Below, in pieces: positions 27,701 through 39,700 of a DNA stretch of 64,000 nucleotides (position 1 is its first letter; each line of letters begins with the position of its first letter). The stretch comes from Struthidea cinerea (Eukaryota > Chordata > Aves > Passeriformes > Corcoracidae): assembly GCA_013397865.1 (NCBI GenBank), contig VZTI01005034.1, positions 210,269 through 274,268 on the forward strand, in the 5' to 3' direction. A program made the position numbers and the translations under genes. The notes beneath the pieces were generated by a model. That model saw only the letters and a program-made list of their open reading frames with translations, made no database searches and was not told where the DNA came from.

Positions 27701-28169
27701 TAACTCCAGAGCTTAATACCTTCAACGAAAATTAAAGCCAAACCCACAAAAACCTGAACCATTAGCTAGAATAATATTTGAGCACAATTTTTACTTCAAG
27801 GGGTTCATGTGGGGAAAGTTCCAAGAGATAATTCTTTCACCCTTAGCTTGTTCCTAAGGATACATGAGGCTTCACTGAATTAATTTAAGGGACACCTGAA
27901 TAATGCATTTATCTATGGCAGAAATATGTCTGTGTTAGAATGAAGGTTAAGTAACTACCTCCACTGCAGAAATAAATACCAATTGTTGTTGCCAGGCAGC
28001 TCTACATTGATTCTAGGCCATTCAAATTTATGTTGTCCTGGACAACTCTAAATGCTTCATCAAAAAATGAAAATTCATGTATTCAACTAGTGACCAGCTA
28101 TTGTAAACCTGCACATTAGGGTATACGGGTGGAAAGGAGATTAATTAGCTTTTGCATGGAGAAAACAAA
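24744..28169. other. Unique sequence, no gene recognised
   Basis: I see no supportable exon or mobile element. A GC-richer block at about 26200-26460 gives overlapping frames on both strands without domains. It might be a very old repeat that I cannot place. Confidence 0.5.
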
Positions 28170-28545
28170 AGAGGGAATGGCCATGAATACTGTCTAGATA
28201 GATTTCAGTAAATCTTTTGACACGTCTCTCACGTTCTCCTAGAGCAACTGGCTGCTCGTGGCTTGGACAGATGTATATTTTGCTGGGTGAAAAACTGGCT
28301 GGATGGCCAGGCCCAGGGAGTGCTGGTGAGTGGAACCAAATACAGTTGGCAGCTGGTCACTGGTGGGGTTCCCCAGAGCTCAGAGGATTGGGGCCAGTCC
28401 TGTTTAGTATTGATGATTTGGGTGAGGGGATCGAGTGTGTCCTCAGTAAATTCACACATGACACCAAGTTGGGTGGGAGTGTTGATCTGTGTGAGGGTAG
28501 GAAGGCTCTGAAAAGGGATCTGGATAGAATGAATCACAAGATATA
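28170..28545 (+). mobile_element. CR1 LINE fragment from the reverse-transcriptase region
   Basis: The translation across two plus-strand frames shows the CR1 reverse-transcriptase order. It runs DFSKSFDT (28201-28224), then a W-rich LAGW/LDGQAQG segment, then GLGPVLF followed by DDLGEGIECVLSKF, and finally HDTKLGGSVDLCEGRKALKRDLDRM. In CR1 the catalytic motif reads ADD or similar before TKLGG. Here the first catalytic Asp position reads His, and two frames must be joined to follow the match, so the copy is dead. It is truncated at both ends and lacks the 3' tail. The overlapping minus-strand frame of 102 codons is its shadow. Confidence 0.88.
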
Positions 28546-28949
28546 CTCTAGTGGGACATGAAAGAAAAGTCTTTTTAAAAAATGTGTGATTTGTCTCGGG
28601 GTTAGTTCAGTGCAAATTTAACTCAGAGCATAAATACAAGTGTCAAACTCCACCTCGGTATGCTGCACCTGCCTGGGCTCAAGACAGCAGCAAGGATAAC
28701 TGCTGTACCAAATAGAAACTGCAGTCATATTACTTCGCCCTTCAGTTAGCACCAGGGAAAAATGTTGCTTTAGTTCAAGTAAACTTGATTTTTTTTTTTT
28801 TTTACATATGAAATGCTAAGGAAGACAATTTTGTGGGTGTAGGGCCACAGGAGAAATTACAAGAACCTTGTTAACCTCTTGGGCAGAGACACAAATAAAA
28901 TAGCAATATGAATGGAGAGATAGATATTGAGCTAAGAGTTAGAAGATAA
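28546..28949. other. Unique sequence with a T15 run
   Basis: The only feature is a run of 15 T at 28789-28803. Nothing else was recognised. Confidence 0.55.
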
Positions 28950-29100
28950 GAGTTTATACCCAAACCCAACCACACCTTCATTCAAATGACCTTGAGAAGT
29001 GAATTCTCCTCTCTGTGCATCTGGCTCCTCATCTGCATAAGCAAACAACGATGCCGACTCCACTTCACAAAGTACTGGGAGATCAAGGCATTATTGGAAA
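28950..29100 (+). mobile_element. MIR-like SINE relic
   Basis: The segment reads AAATGACCTTGAGAAGTGAATTC, then CTCTCTGTGCATCTGGCTCCTCATCTGCATAA, then CACAAAGTACTGGGAGATCAAGG. It follows the order of the MIR/CORE-SINE 3' half: gACCTTGgacAAGTcac, CTCTgTGCcTCagtttCcTCATCTGtAaaA, then an AAAGTgCTttGAGATC-type end. It is strongly diverged, as expected for a family that predates birds. Limits are approximate. Confidence 0.6.
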
Positions 29101-30275
29101 TCAATTTAACGTCTGTACCCAGGTGACATAACTCAGCTGGAATGAAATTTCCTCACGGAAGCAACTAAATTTACAGACTTTAAATCTAAATTTAATTAGA
29201 TGACAAAACTGATTCCTCTTCTCCTAAAGTTTGAGGTGAATAAATTCAAAAATAGCAGCTGGTCAGGATGAGCTTTACTCACACTTTTAGAAAAGGGAGG
29301 TTTTTAGAAATGTTATGGAAAAGTTCAGCAGCTGTATTCACAGTCATTTTGAATGTATCACACTAACTATATCATCGGCAATTTCCTTTGGCTTTTTAAA
29401 CATAAGACAGGCAGAAATAACCTGATTTACATAATTACAATTATACACAGTAATGAGATTCCATCTTGTAGCTATAATAGCTTCCCCAAACACAAAAGAA
29501 AAGAGCAGATCTGCAAATCTAATCCTTAAAAGAAAACATTCTACAAAATAATAGTTAATGTTGCTATATGTACCGTAAGATTTAGAAACCTATCCAAATG
29601 CTATATAAATACAAATATTCTGTTTATTCTGCATGCTAATAATTCGGACACCCATTATTTTGTTGCAATCCTCTAACAGAGGATAATTTGCCTTCTTATT
29701 TAAGCAAAGACCCTGCAATCTACAATTTTCTTTCCCTAATCAATGTCAAACTTTGTAAAGATGTACCAGTGTGCCTGAATTCATCCAAGGTGCTTGCTGA
29801 TGATGTGAGTACAGCTTCATGATTTCATAAAGACTACATGGACTGAAAGTTTCCATATGGTTTTGCAGCAAGACAAAAAAATTCCTAAAGATTCAGCTTG
29901 CTAACTTTATAGAAAGAGTCTGTAAGTACAAGCCTATGATGCCGGAGTCTCAAAGTCTCTGAAATTCAAGCCTACAAATGACACGCTTCAAACAATCTTC
30001 TTAAAAAACAAACAAGGAAACAAACACACCCATTCTGAAGCCAATCAGTATTTTTTTGTAGCAGCAAGGTACCTTATTCAGTGCACACTAAAGGTTGTTT
30101 TCAGCAAGTTTTAGCTGTGAATTTTCACACCGTGAGTTCTCAGTTATTGATTCTGTTTTGTGCTACCCAAAGATGTAACAGGTGCTCAAGGATGTCACCT
30201 CTCTGATTGGAGATTGTCACAACAGGAGACAAGATGGGAATAATGAGCAAATTACAAAGATAAACCTCATAGGCA
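29101..30275. other. Unique AT-rich sequence, no gene recognised
   Basis: No frames of note, and no recognisable repeat or RNA gene. Confidence 0.55.
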
Positions 30276-30546
30276 TACAGAAATATTAGGTTGGAAAGGA
30301 CCTCTGGAGGCCTCCTACCTCCCACCTCCTGCTCAAGCAGAACCAGCTTCGAACTTAGGTTAGGAAGATCAGCGTCCAGTGTAAACAAGCTATGGAATTC
30401 TACAAGGATGGAGATTCTTCAGCTTCTTTGAGCTTGTTTCAGGGCTTCACCTTGCTCATAGCAAAGAATTTTCTCCTTTTTTTTGAGCTGGAGTTTCCTT
30501 TGTGGCAGTCTGTAACTTGTTCCTTTTAGTCTTGCCTTGCACCTCA
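30276..30546 (-). mobile_element. CR1 LINE 3' end, minus strand
   Basis: Read on the plus strand, the segment begins AGAAATATTAGGTTGGAAAGGACC TCTGGAGG in two adjoining parts. It continues with CACCTCCTGCTCAAGCAG, then CAAGGATGGAGATTCTTCAGC, and ends with TTCCTTTGTGGCAGTCTGTAAC followed by TTAGTCTTGCC. This is the complement of the CR1 3' untranslated region, where the tail is followed by TTGGAAaGGACCTctgGAGGtc and by CCTCCTGCTCAAgGCAGG. The octamer tail has decayed to one partial unit next to 30276. The 84-codon minus-strand frame there belongs to the repeat. Confidence 0.82.
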
Positions 30547-31539
30547 TACATCACCTCCTTTACTACTGGATTTTTTTAAACTGTTGCTGAAATTAACTGA
30601 ACCTCACTCAGTGCAAGCACCACAGTAGAAGGGGTCTCTAGAAAAAAGAGACATAAAGCAGATGAGCTGACCTTAGTGCAAAGGTGCTTGTACCTGGAGC
30701 AGGGGAAAAAGTACTTATAACCCACTGCTGTTAAGAAATGAGGGATACTGAGGTTAAGTAGAAATTAAGTCTTATTTCTAGATAGTCGTCTTTAAATACA
30801 TAGCCAGCCTGGAAACATTTCCCTTGAATTTGGGAAAATTATTTTAAATACTCTAGAAAAATTGCAGAGGATATTCATGTGGTTCTGATTTTTTATTTTG
30901 TTTTCGCAAGAGAAATCATTTTACGCAAACAAAGCAATGCACTTGAAGAGAACAGGGAGATCCACATATGGAACCTACACCCAGGAAGGCTTGAAGAGGG
31001 TTTCAATTGACTCAAAGTATTTTTTCAAAGAGTAAAGACGGTTGTGTTTTCAGAAAACTTAGAACAATAAAATTACCATAGCAGTATTAAAAGGCAGATT
31101 GTCACTTATCTCCAGAAGAAGATGGAGTAAGTAAAGCCAAGCTTGGTTTAAACAGGAGCACATGGATGACGCAAAATATTTTTCCATTTAAAATCGCTTC
31201 AGATTAGATCATCTGGCACTACATACATTAGAAAGGACCTAAAATATTACAGCTCTATTTTCTATTTTAATGGATAATTGGTAACACTAGATTACAGGAT
31301 TTGCAGGTTTCCAAGTGCTGCATTTTCATAGGGAAGAGCCTCCTTTCTTTCAGGCTTAATAAGCTTGGCCTATATCAGCTTTTCTCACATCAGTCCAAGT
31401 GTCACATTTGGGTTGGGGGAAGCTTGTTAGCAGTAATTACCAGCAGTAGGTTCTATTATTTGCCAAAGTAATTTTCCCTGCTAAGTACCACCAAAACTGC
31501 CTCAAGCCTTTAATTTTTTTTGCCTTCCTCTGCTTCCTT
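30547..31539. other. Unique AT-rich sequence, no gene recognised
   Basis: Nothing recognisable as gene, RNA or repeat. Confidence 0.55.
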
Positions 31540-31880
31540 TTAAGCGGGTGCATTTTCCCATGATACTGCCCTGCCCGGAGTGGGCCGGGGCAGGGTGAGG
31601 CGCCGGGTATCAATGTGATCTTGAGAGATGGGGTCAGCCCCAGCGAAAGCCCTTCACAAACAGACCCTGAACCCTATTAGAGATGCAAATCCACTCTCTG
31701 AGTGAGGATTGTTTGGCGGTATAATGGAGCCTGAGGAATTCCTGGGCAGCCCGCTTTTCAGCGCCTGGGCTTTTGTCCACGCCTTAGCAAATTTCTGCAG
31801 CCTGTTTAAACCCCAGCCATTGTCCCCATGGCTTCATTGATTTCTCTCCCTGCCACCAGCTCACAATGGGCTGATATGAA
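31540..31880. promoter_or_regulatory. GC-rich island with hairpin and POU octamer, possible regulatory element
   Basis: Composition changes abruptly from the AT-rich flanks to a block with CCCTGCCCGG, GGGCCGGGGC and GGCGCCGGG words. An inverted repeat at 31569-31595 pairs CCCTGCCCGG with CCGGGGCAGGG (one-base bulge, 6-base loop). A perfect POU octamer ATGCAAAT lies at 31683-31690. The block has no supportable open frame, so a coding exon is unlikely. An enhancer or a promoter of a noncoding transcript is an inference from composition only. Confidence 0.35.
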
Positions 31881-33279
31881 CATCTTTGTTACTGCTTTTG
31901 TACTGTATATCAGAGTAATGTTTCAGCAGATTGAGGCCTAGCAGGAAGAATTAAACCTGTACTACACAGAGCATGATGAATTGCCGGATTTACATATCAT
32001 TTTAGAGGGTATTTCTGGTGGTTCTTGCTGAATGGTGTTGTGTCTCGAAGGATGTAGTGAAGGGATAAAGTGACAGAAAAGGAAATTATTTAGATATTCA
32101 CTGACAGCTTAATACAAGATGGGGACAAATTGTGCTGATTCTCCCACTGCATCCTTCCATGGTATTAAAGAGATAGGCGGAGGTGGATGCACCCAGATCC
32201 CGTGGAACTGCCATGTCAGGCTGTGCTCTGTGGCCAGGAGAAAGAAGAGCAGAGGAGATTTAACTTATTCAATAGCGGCTTGCTTTGAAACATCCTAAAA
32301 GTGCCAGGGCACACTACCCTGATGTTTTGATCCTACTGTTCTTGGCCAAAAGATAAACTGCTGATTGAGTCAGGTCCTGACATTACACAGGCAACATATT
32401 TCCAGGTCCTGACATGCTGTGCAGCACACTTCTGAGGAAATAGCTGTGCTCAATGTGAAACTGCATGACTTGAATCGACCTAATTCCACTCAACATCTTC
32501 TGCAGCTTTAAAGCCTCCTTATAGGCTTAAGTGTTGTTCTATTTCAAAATTTACTTCGCATCCCAAAGCCAAAAAACTGTGTTCCTATTTCTGTACCTTC
32601 CATCAATTGCACTTTGAAATAGTATCTTTAAGTTTTTGAGGGTTTTTTTTGTCTGCACAAATCACTATCATTCTACATCTGTGTTGTTTATAATGGACTT
32701 AAGAATACTTCTTAGCAGAAGTAAACTCTGCTGTTTAAACTCATAAGGCTTGACAGTGTTTACATAGTTTACAAATGTGAACCTCAATCCACATATGGAT
32801 CGTATTTTGTGCAATTGGCACTAAAACGGAGCAGTAAGAAGAGATAAGTAAATAAGTCTGTAAAATGGTGGAGGTAACAGTAGAAACAATAAGCAGCAAT
32901 TTCAAAGTTTTCAAATCAGAAGAAAATTTATATTGACATCAAATCAAAACAAAAAATATGCGTGGGATGCAATTCTTTTCCCAGCAGGGTAGGGCTAAAT
33001 CTTACCCTCAAAAATCAGTCATATAAGCTTTCCCTTCCTATCATGCAAAGTACCCCAAATTGAAACACGGTGAATAGATTTGGGGGAAACAAAATCAATA
33101 GCAAAGGCCAAACCAATGAGATTTTAAAGCAGCTTTTCTACTCTTTCTTAATCATGGGCATTTCTTTGAGTTAGAGATTAATATTTCCAAAGAGCAGAAC
33201 TTTTGTTCATTTCTGCCATCAACATCTGGTAACAACCAGATAGATTAAACAAAACAATCACCTGAAACAGAACAATCAT
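31881..33279. other. Unique AT-rich sequence, no gene recognised
   Basis: No repeat or coding segment recognised up to the CR1 that follows. Confidence 0.55.
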
Positions 33280-33738
33280 CTGGTGGAATGAGTCCAGAGG
33301 AGAGTCACTAAGTTGATCACAAGGCTGAAACACCTCTCCTATGAAGACAGGCTGAGAGAGTTGTTCAGTCCAAGAAGAAAAGGTTCTGGGGACACCTTAT
33401 AGCAGCATTCCACTGCCTAAAGGGGGCTGCAAGAGAGCTGGACAGAGACTTTTCACAAGGGTGTGGAGTGACTGGACAAAGGGGAATGGCCTTGAGCCGA
33501 AGGATGACAGGTTTACATTAGCTATTAGGAGGAAATTCTTTACTCTAAGGATGGTGAGGCACTGGAACAAGTTTCCCTGAGATGTTGTGGACTCTGCATC
33601 GCTGGAAGTGTTCAAGACCTGGCCAGATGGGGCTCTTGGTAACCTGGTCTAGTGGGAGGTTCCCTGCCCACGGCAGAGGGGTTGGAATGAAATGATCTTT
33701 AAGGTACCTCCCAACCCAACCCATTCTATGATTCTGTG
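33280..33738 (+). mobile_element. CR1 LINE 3' end with terminal octamer tail
   Basis: The sequence carries the CR1 3' end in order. It runs GAATGAGTCCAGAGGAG, GACAGGCTGAGAGAGTTG, GGAATGGCCTTGAGCC, GGAGGAAATTCTTTACTC, GCACTGGAACAAGTTTCCCTG, TGTGGACTCTGCATCGCTGG and GTTCAAGACCTGGCCAGATG. It ends in CCATTCTATGATTCTGTG, the bird CR1 octamer repeat (ATTCTATG)n. It is 5' truncated, as CR1 copies usually are. The 72-codon minus-strand frame at 33397-33615 is its shadow. The copy is moderately diverged and clearly younger than the CR1 pieces at 14.5 and 44.5 kb. Confidence 0.95.
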
Positions 33739-36700
33739 AAATTACTTGATCCCTTACAGAGCCAGGTCAGTACATAAGAGATTTCTTTGAGCAAAAATGG
33801 CAGCGTTCTGAAATATGAATTACCACTGCTAAGAGTTACCTAGAAAGCAAAGACATCCCTTTGAAATGTTATTGCAGCAGTACAGGGCTTGCTGTACACA
33901 GTAAGGGGATCAGGTTTGAAAGAACCAAGGGCTAGGCACAATGAGCTGTTTTCATGGACATGCTTGAATAAGAGCTGGGATGTTGTTATTTATCTCTGAG
34001 AGGGTCAGAAATCCATGCAAGATAGACCCCAACAGGAGCACTCCTTCAGTCTTTTCCTTAACAAGTCGCAGCCTTATGTTAGATGGACCATTTCTACCAC
34101 GAAAGACTACGAGCAGAAAATCCAGCACCCTTTGGCAATTGCTTAAAAGGTTAGACATTCATTCTGCCCTGATTATTTTTCAAGAGATCCTTCACCATGA
34201 AACCTGGATTTCTGGCTAGAATCTACTGATTAATTAATTTCTAGTCATTCTTTCAAACTTTGCAGACGTGTACAGATCCCCTTTTCACTTGGAATGGAAA
34301 GAGCATTAGTGAGAGGATTTATTTACAGTAAGTAGATATCAAAGCTGGCTACTGAAGTACAAGCAAGGCTGTCAAGGCAAGGTGGCTCAACACCCATTAA
34401 ATAAGTCATCAGCCATAATTATTTGACTCCCTTCCCTTGATCAGCTGTTAGTCACTCCAGTTTCTTTACAGTTATTGCATGCAGTAGGCAGTGCAAATTC
34501 GAAAACTACACTGAAAAATAAATTGAAATTATGCAAACAGTTCTCTTTGCCACGTTCCTTTCATTTTTTTCCTGAACTATATGGAATATATAAACTTGAT
34601 AAAAGCAATTCCTACCAAAGCCTTTTTAAAAATGGTTTTACATGTAACTTTGGCAAAGAGATGAACTGAGAAGCTGGATAAGTCTTTCCGTAGAACAGGA
34701 CTGGTTCAGGCAGTTGTTATTCATTAATGCTGCATTTTGTTTTGCATTAACAATGCAAAACCTTCATGGTGGTTTGTTTTTTTTTTTTTTTTTTTGAGAA
34801 CAGGCGTCAGTCAACCATAATTGAATTAAAACAAAAAACATCCACCCACCTGTCCCACCCCGTACAATTGCAAGTTGTAGAAGCCAAGCTTGGTTCGTTT
34901 CCCATCTTACTGGCAGAACTACCTGGCAAACAAGCTCACAAACAAATTCTTTCACACTTGTCAGAGAGGCTAACCCTGGACATGCTCGTCATGAAACACA
35001 GTCTCAAGTAATTTTCAGAGTAGTTTTATATGTATTTATTTAGGTAAATAGATATTCTAATCAAACAGAGTTTATTACTCCATTGTGCCATAAATATTTC
35101 TCTGGTCGAGTCATAAGCTGTTAAACAACATCTATCACCAAGAAAGTCAAGAGTCAGCTTGTTTCACATTCTTAACAGGACCTACTCACTGAAAACTAAG
35201 TCACCTAATTACCTTTGACAGTTTAATTTCTAAATATGAGACAGACTTCTTCCAGGTAGCCTAATTCAAGTTACATTTCCTTCCTAACATATTCCTGATA
35301 CCCTGTTAAAGCTCCCAAATCATGATTATGTAGACCCCCCCCTCATAAAATAGCTACTCCTCCCTTCTTAGCCCATTTTGACATCTGCTATTATCACCCC
35401 AACCCTATGCTTTCTTTTTTCCCTCCCTGTTCCAAATGTTCTTTAGTAACACTATCTCCAGCACTGCAGGTTTTGACTAACTCACAGCACATTCTCCAAG
35501 GAATCTGGAATCCACATTTATTCAATTCCCAAAATATATATTAAAATTAAAGCTTGCACTCTTGAGTCACTTGAAGACAAAGCAAAGGTTGTCTCATACA
35601 CAATTACTATATCTTTTCAAATTATGTTAAATGGGCAGTGATCTGTTCCTTACAGAAAGGAAAGACTGAATTACAGCAAAGTCCATTAAACAAAGAAAAT
35701 CCCCAGCAAACCAGAACACCTTGGCAATGTGCAGTTTGGTAAACTGAAACTATTTTGTGACAGAAGAGCTTATTGAAAAACCTGAAAAGCCTGCAGGTGT
35801 ATCTACATCTGTCAAATGCAGGCTCCCAAATTCTGATCTAGATTTTGTTTCTCTGATTGGAGACCTGAAGCCTCTGGCTTTTGAAGGAAGAAAGGTGAAG
35901 AAAAGAAAACCTGAGCAAAATGGTTAATTCCAGCATTAAGAGCTACTCTGACTTATCCAGCTCAATCTTTTGTACTTCCAGTGCTGAACTCAAAATAAAC
36001 AAACCCTCGTTTGGTTTTTTCCCTCAAATTTCTGGACTCCATGAATGAAGGGCCCTCTTCTCCTCTTCTTCAACATGAACAATCATCTCCAAGGCAGACA
36101 TGAAGTACCTTTAATACGCCACAGTTTTTTGAGCTAATACCATGGAGATCCTCATTCATAGGTGTTCGTTTAGGTTTTTTCCATGTGTTTTCTGGTGGTT
36201 TTTGGCTGCTCACTCTTGATGCTTGGTTGTCAATTTGTGATCTTTGGGATGTCAATGTTATACAAACTGAAGCCAGGAGAACTTAATTTCACTCTTAATA
36301 CCACATCAGCTTTGCTTAAAGTGCAGCCTTTTTCCAGAGATTCAGAGAGAAGTGACAGCCACACACACAAGAAATGACAAAATGTGCATCAAGGGGCAGG
36401 GAGGAATGACACAAACCCTCTTTTTCCATAAATCATGGGGATCAACAGAATCCAGTTATAACACCAGGAAACAGATCCCCTTAACTATATCAGCCCTTTG
36501 GACAAAGACAGGCTTTGTCTCTGAAACCTCTCCTAATTTATTGTACAAACCACTCTTCCAGGCTATCAACTGCTACCTTAAATAACTTTTGTTTCCCATC
36601 ACCACTGCCCACCTGGAAAACACATCCATGCTTTCACTCACTCTTTGGACGATTAGAACACTTTTCCAAACTTTCAGCCTCCATTTGTTCACAATCATGG

Positions 36701-39700
36701 GATGCATTGTTTTAAGTATCACAAGACACAACATAACTGGAGGACAATAAAAAAGAAGTATTAAAAAAAAAAAGTGAAACCCTGAAAAAGTGAAGCAAAA
36801 CAAAGTGCAGGCCACATTTTTGTCACTTAGAAACATTAGGCACTTCCTTCCAAAAACACATGTATAAACAAAACTTCTGCTGAGATTCTGTAATGAGTCA
36901 GGGATCTGCCTTCCTTGTCCTAGGAGGATAAAGAAATTGTAGGTGGGATCAGTCTGGGGGATGGACAGTTCAGCAGATGTGAACCTTTATACTTCTGCAC
37001 ATTTTCATTATTTAGTTATTAAGCAGTTGTCACTTCCTCAGAGAAACACAGGTTTTGAATGGTTTGTTACCACCCCACGCTAGCTCCTGATGGACCCCGT
37101 TGTCCCTCATGAAAAGGAGTAATCATCAGATCTCCATTTATATCCCTGGCTCCTTCAATATTTGAAAGAAGTTCCTATTCTTTATTCTGTCTTAAAGAGT
37201 CATTCTCCATAATACTTCATTTCTCAAATGTTAAATCAAGGTGAAAATGCAGTGCTAGGAGCACTTCCAGATCTGGCATGAAAAGTTAAACCTCCTTAGA
37301 GGTCTAACCTATGGTCAGTCCCTTAAGGCAGGGACAACCACAACTCCCTTGCTCCAAAGGTAGACATGCAACCCAAAATGCCATTCTCCAGAATTTTCAT
37401 CCCTTATCTGTCCTGCCCAGTCTTTTACTTTATGCTTCCACATACAACTTAGCACCTGAACGAGCTAAAAGATACAGGCTGCTGATATGGAGCTTTTCAT
37501 TTAAAATAAATGGCAATAGTGGGAGAAAAACAGCTGACTGGAAGGAGTATGTGATTTTCCTCCATTTTAAATTGTTTGAAATTTATCTGTGTTTTGGGAG
37601 GGGTTTTTGAGAGTGGAGATGGGGTGAAGTCAGGTTAAGGGACGTGGGGACAACCTAACTTGTACATGTTGAACATATACCTTTCAATAAAGGTCACAGA
37701 TACACACAAAAGCAAAAATCAACCCCAAACTCCAAATAATTGGCTTTCACTCTCAAGTTACAAGCCTCTTTCTCAAAGCACTCTTTAAAAGTTCCATTTT
37801 GAATTTCAGCAGATATTGGAAGCTTAAGAGTGGGGACGCTGAACAATATGTAAACTAATTATTGATTTTGTCCCTTAAGATAGCAAGCTCATTGAAAGGA
37901 AAAGAGATAATCCTCTTAATGTTTTGCTCTAAGAACCTCTAGGAACACAGATAAAATAACTTTATAAATAGGTACCCACTGAGAATTTATTTACATTTCA
38001 GCGTAACAGGGCCTGATGGAGGGTCTGAGCAATGCTCTTTTAAAACCTATTATTTGCTGAAGAACTGCTGCCCATACAGTTTTAAAATGTTGCTGCATGA
38101 GCAAGATCTCACATGTTTTGTGACAAACTGTCTAGTTTTTAAAACCAGTTGGTCCATTTACTTCAGTCAGGTTAATTCTAATGCCTTGAAAAGGCGCTTT
38201 TGTCACAGCGACACCTCATTGCTCCAGAGGTGGTTTGCTTGTAGCAGATGTTCAGCTCTGTTTACTAATCTAGGAGTGAATGTATTTCGAGGACTGGAAG
38301 ACATTCTTCCCATCTTTTTTTCCTTCTAAAAGCCATCTGTATTTTTTCCTACCTCACCCATCACCTTCTCGGTGTTTTCTGTAATGTATATAATTATTGA
38401 AGCACTAAACCCTGTGTTTACTATTGCTCAGAATCAGAGACGCTTATTCTTACATATCCTGTTCTTTCAGTCCTGATCGTGAGCAAAATCAATAGTTTCT
38501 TACAGGAACAATTTTTCATCTGTGTCACTTCCAAATTGCACCTCATAGTGCTCTAATATACAGAGATATTTCCTGCCACCTTCATTTATTAGCGAGGGGG
38601 TCTCAAGCTGGAGAGAAAAGGTTTAATGAAAGTAGTTTTCCACTTGCAAATGTCAGCTTACTGCTTATTTTCAGTGAAGTATCTCACAGTGTTTGTCAAA
38701 ACAAAGAACTGAAGCCTGGCCTGATGACACCACTTCATCATGGTGACACCACTTCAGAAATACGGTAAACCACTGAATACCCACTGACTTTTCATGGTGT
38801 CAATAGAAGGCACAGAGAGGGGAGAAAAACAATGAAATAAATACAATTTTAAAAAATCCAAAACCCCAAAAATAACCCTAGCAAACCCAACAGTTTACAG
38901 ATGGCTTAGCCTGGTTTGTTTAACACTAAATAAATCAAGTTGCAGTTGACAATAAGACTTCATGATGAGCTGCAAATGCAGTAATTTAACATGAGATAAT
39001 CAAATAATCACTGTTTCTGTCTGGTGACAGCACTTCTAGCAGTCAACTAACAGGTAACAAGTAGTCTGAACTTAGGTATTTTTAGCAGTATCTAAGGAAT
39101 CAGTAGTAAAACCTGAGTAACATGACAGCCAAATAAACACAGTTGTTGCAGCCTCCTTTGCTTCTCTTGGCTTTTCAATGAGACACTAGGAGCTATTTTT
39201 CCCTTTTCCCATTACCCCAATACTACAAGAGTGCAAGGAGTTATTTTCCCCATGGATCTCTTGTTCAAGTTACCCTTCTGCTCCATGAATTCAGAGGCAG
39301 ACCAAGCCATGTCTCATTCAAATAAATGAAAATATCTGCGCAGAACAATTTTGTTCTTTTAACAGGAAAGGGAACACCCCACCAACATATTTTTTTAAGA
39401 AAGAATTCTTTCAAAGGTGTAAAAAAGTGACACTTACTCTGTAAAGACCAAACTGAAACAATTTTTCAAGGCACTTGGGAAGAAAGCACCTCTCTACCAC
39501 TTTATCTTTCCTTCAAAAAATAAAGACCAAACAACCAATGAAGCTGCAATTTCCTCCCCTGCACCTGAGGTGACTTTTCACCCACAATTAATTCTCCCTT
39601 TCCGATCAAACTAAGAACTTGCAATTGCTGATCTTTATGAATTAACCCTTCCCTTTGCAGCCATAGAATTTCTGAGCCCACTAAATTCTTTCATTAGATT

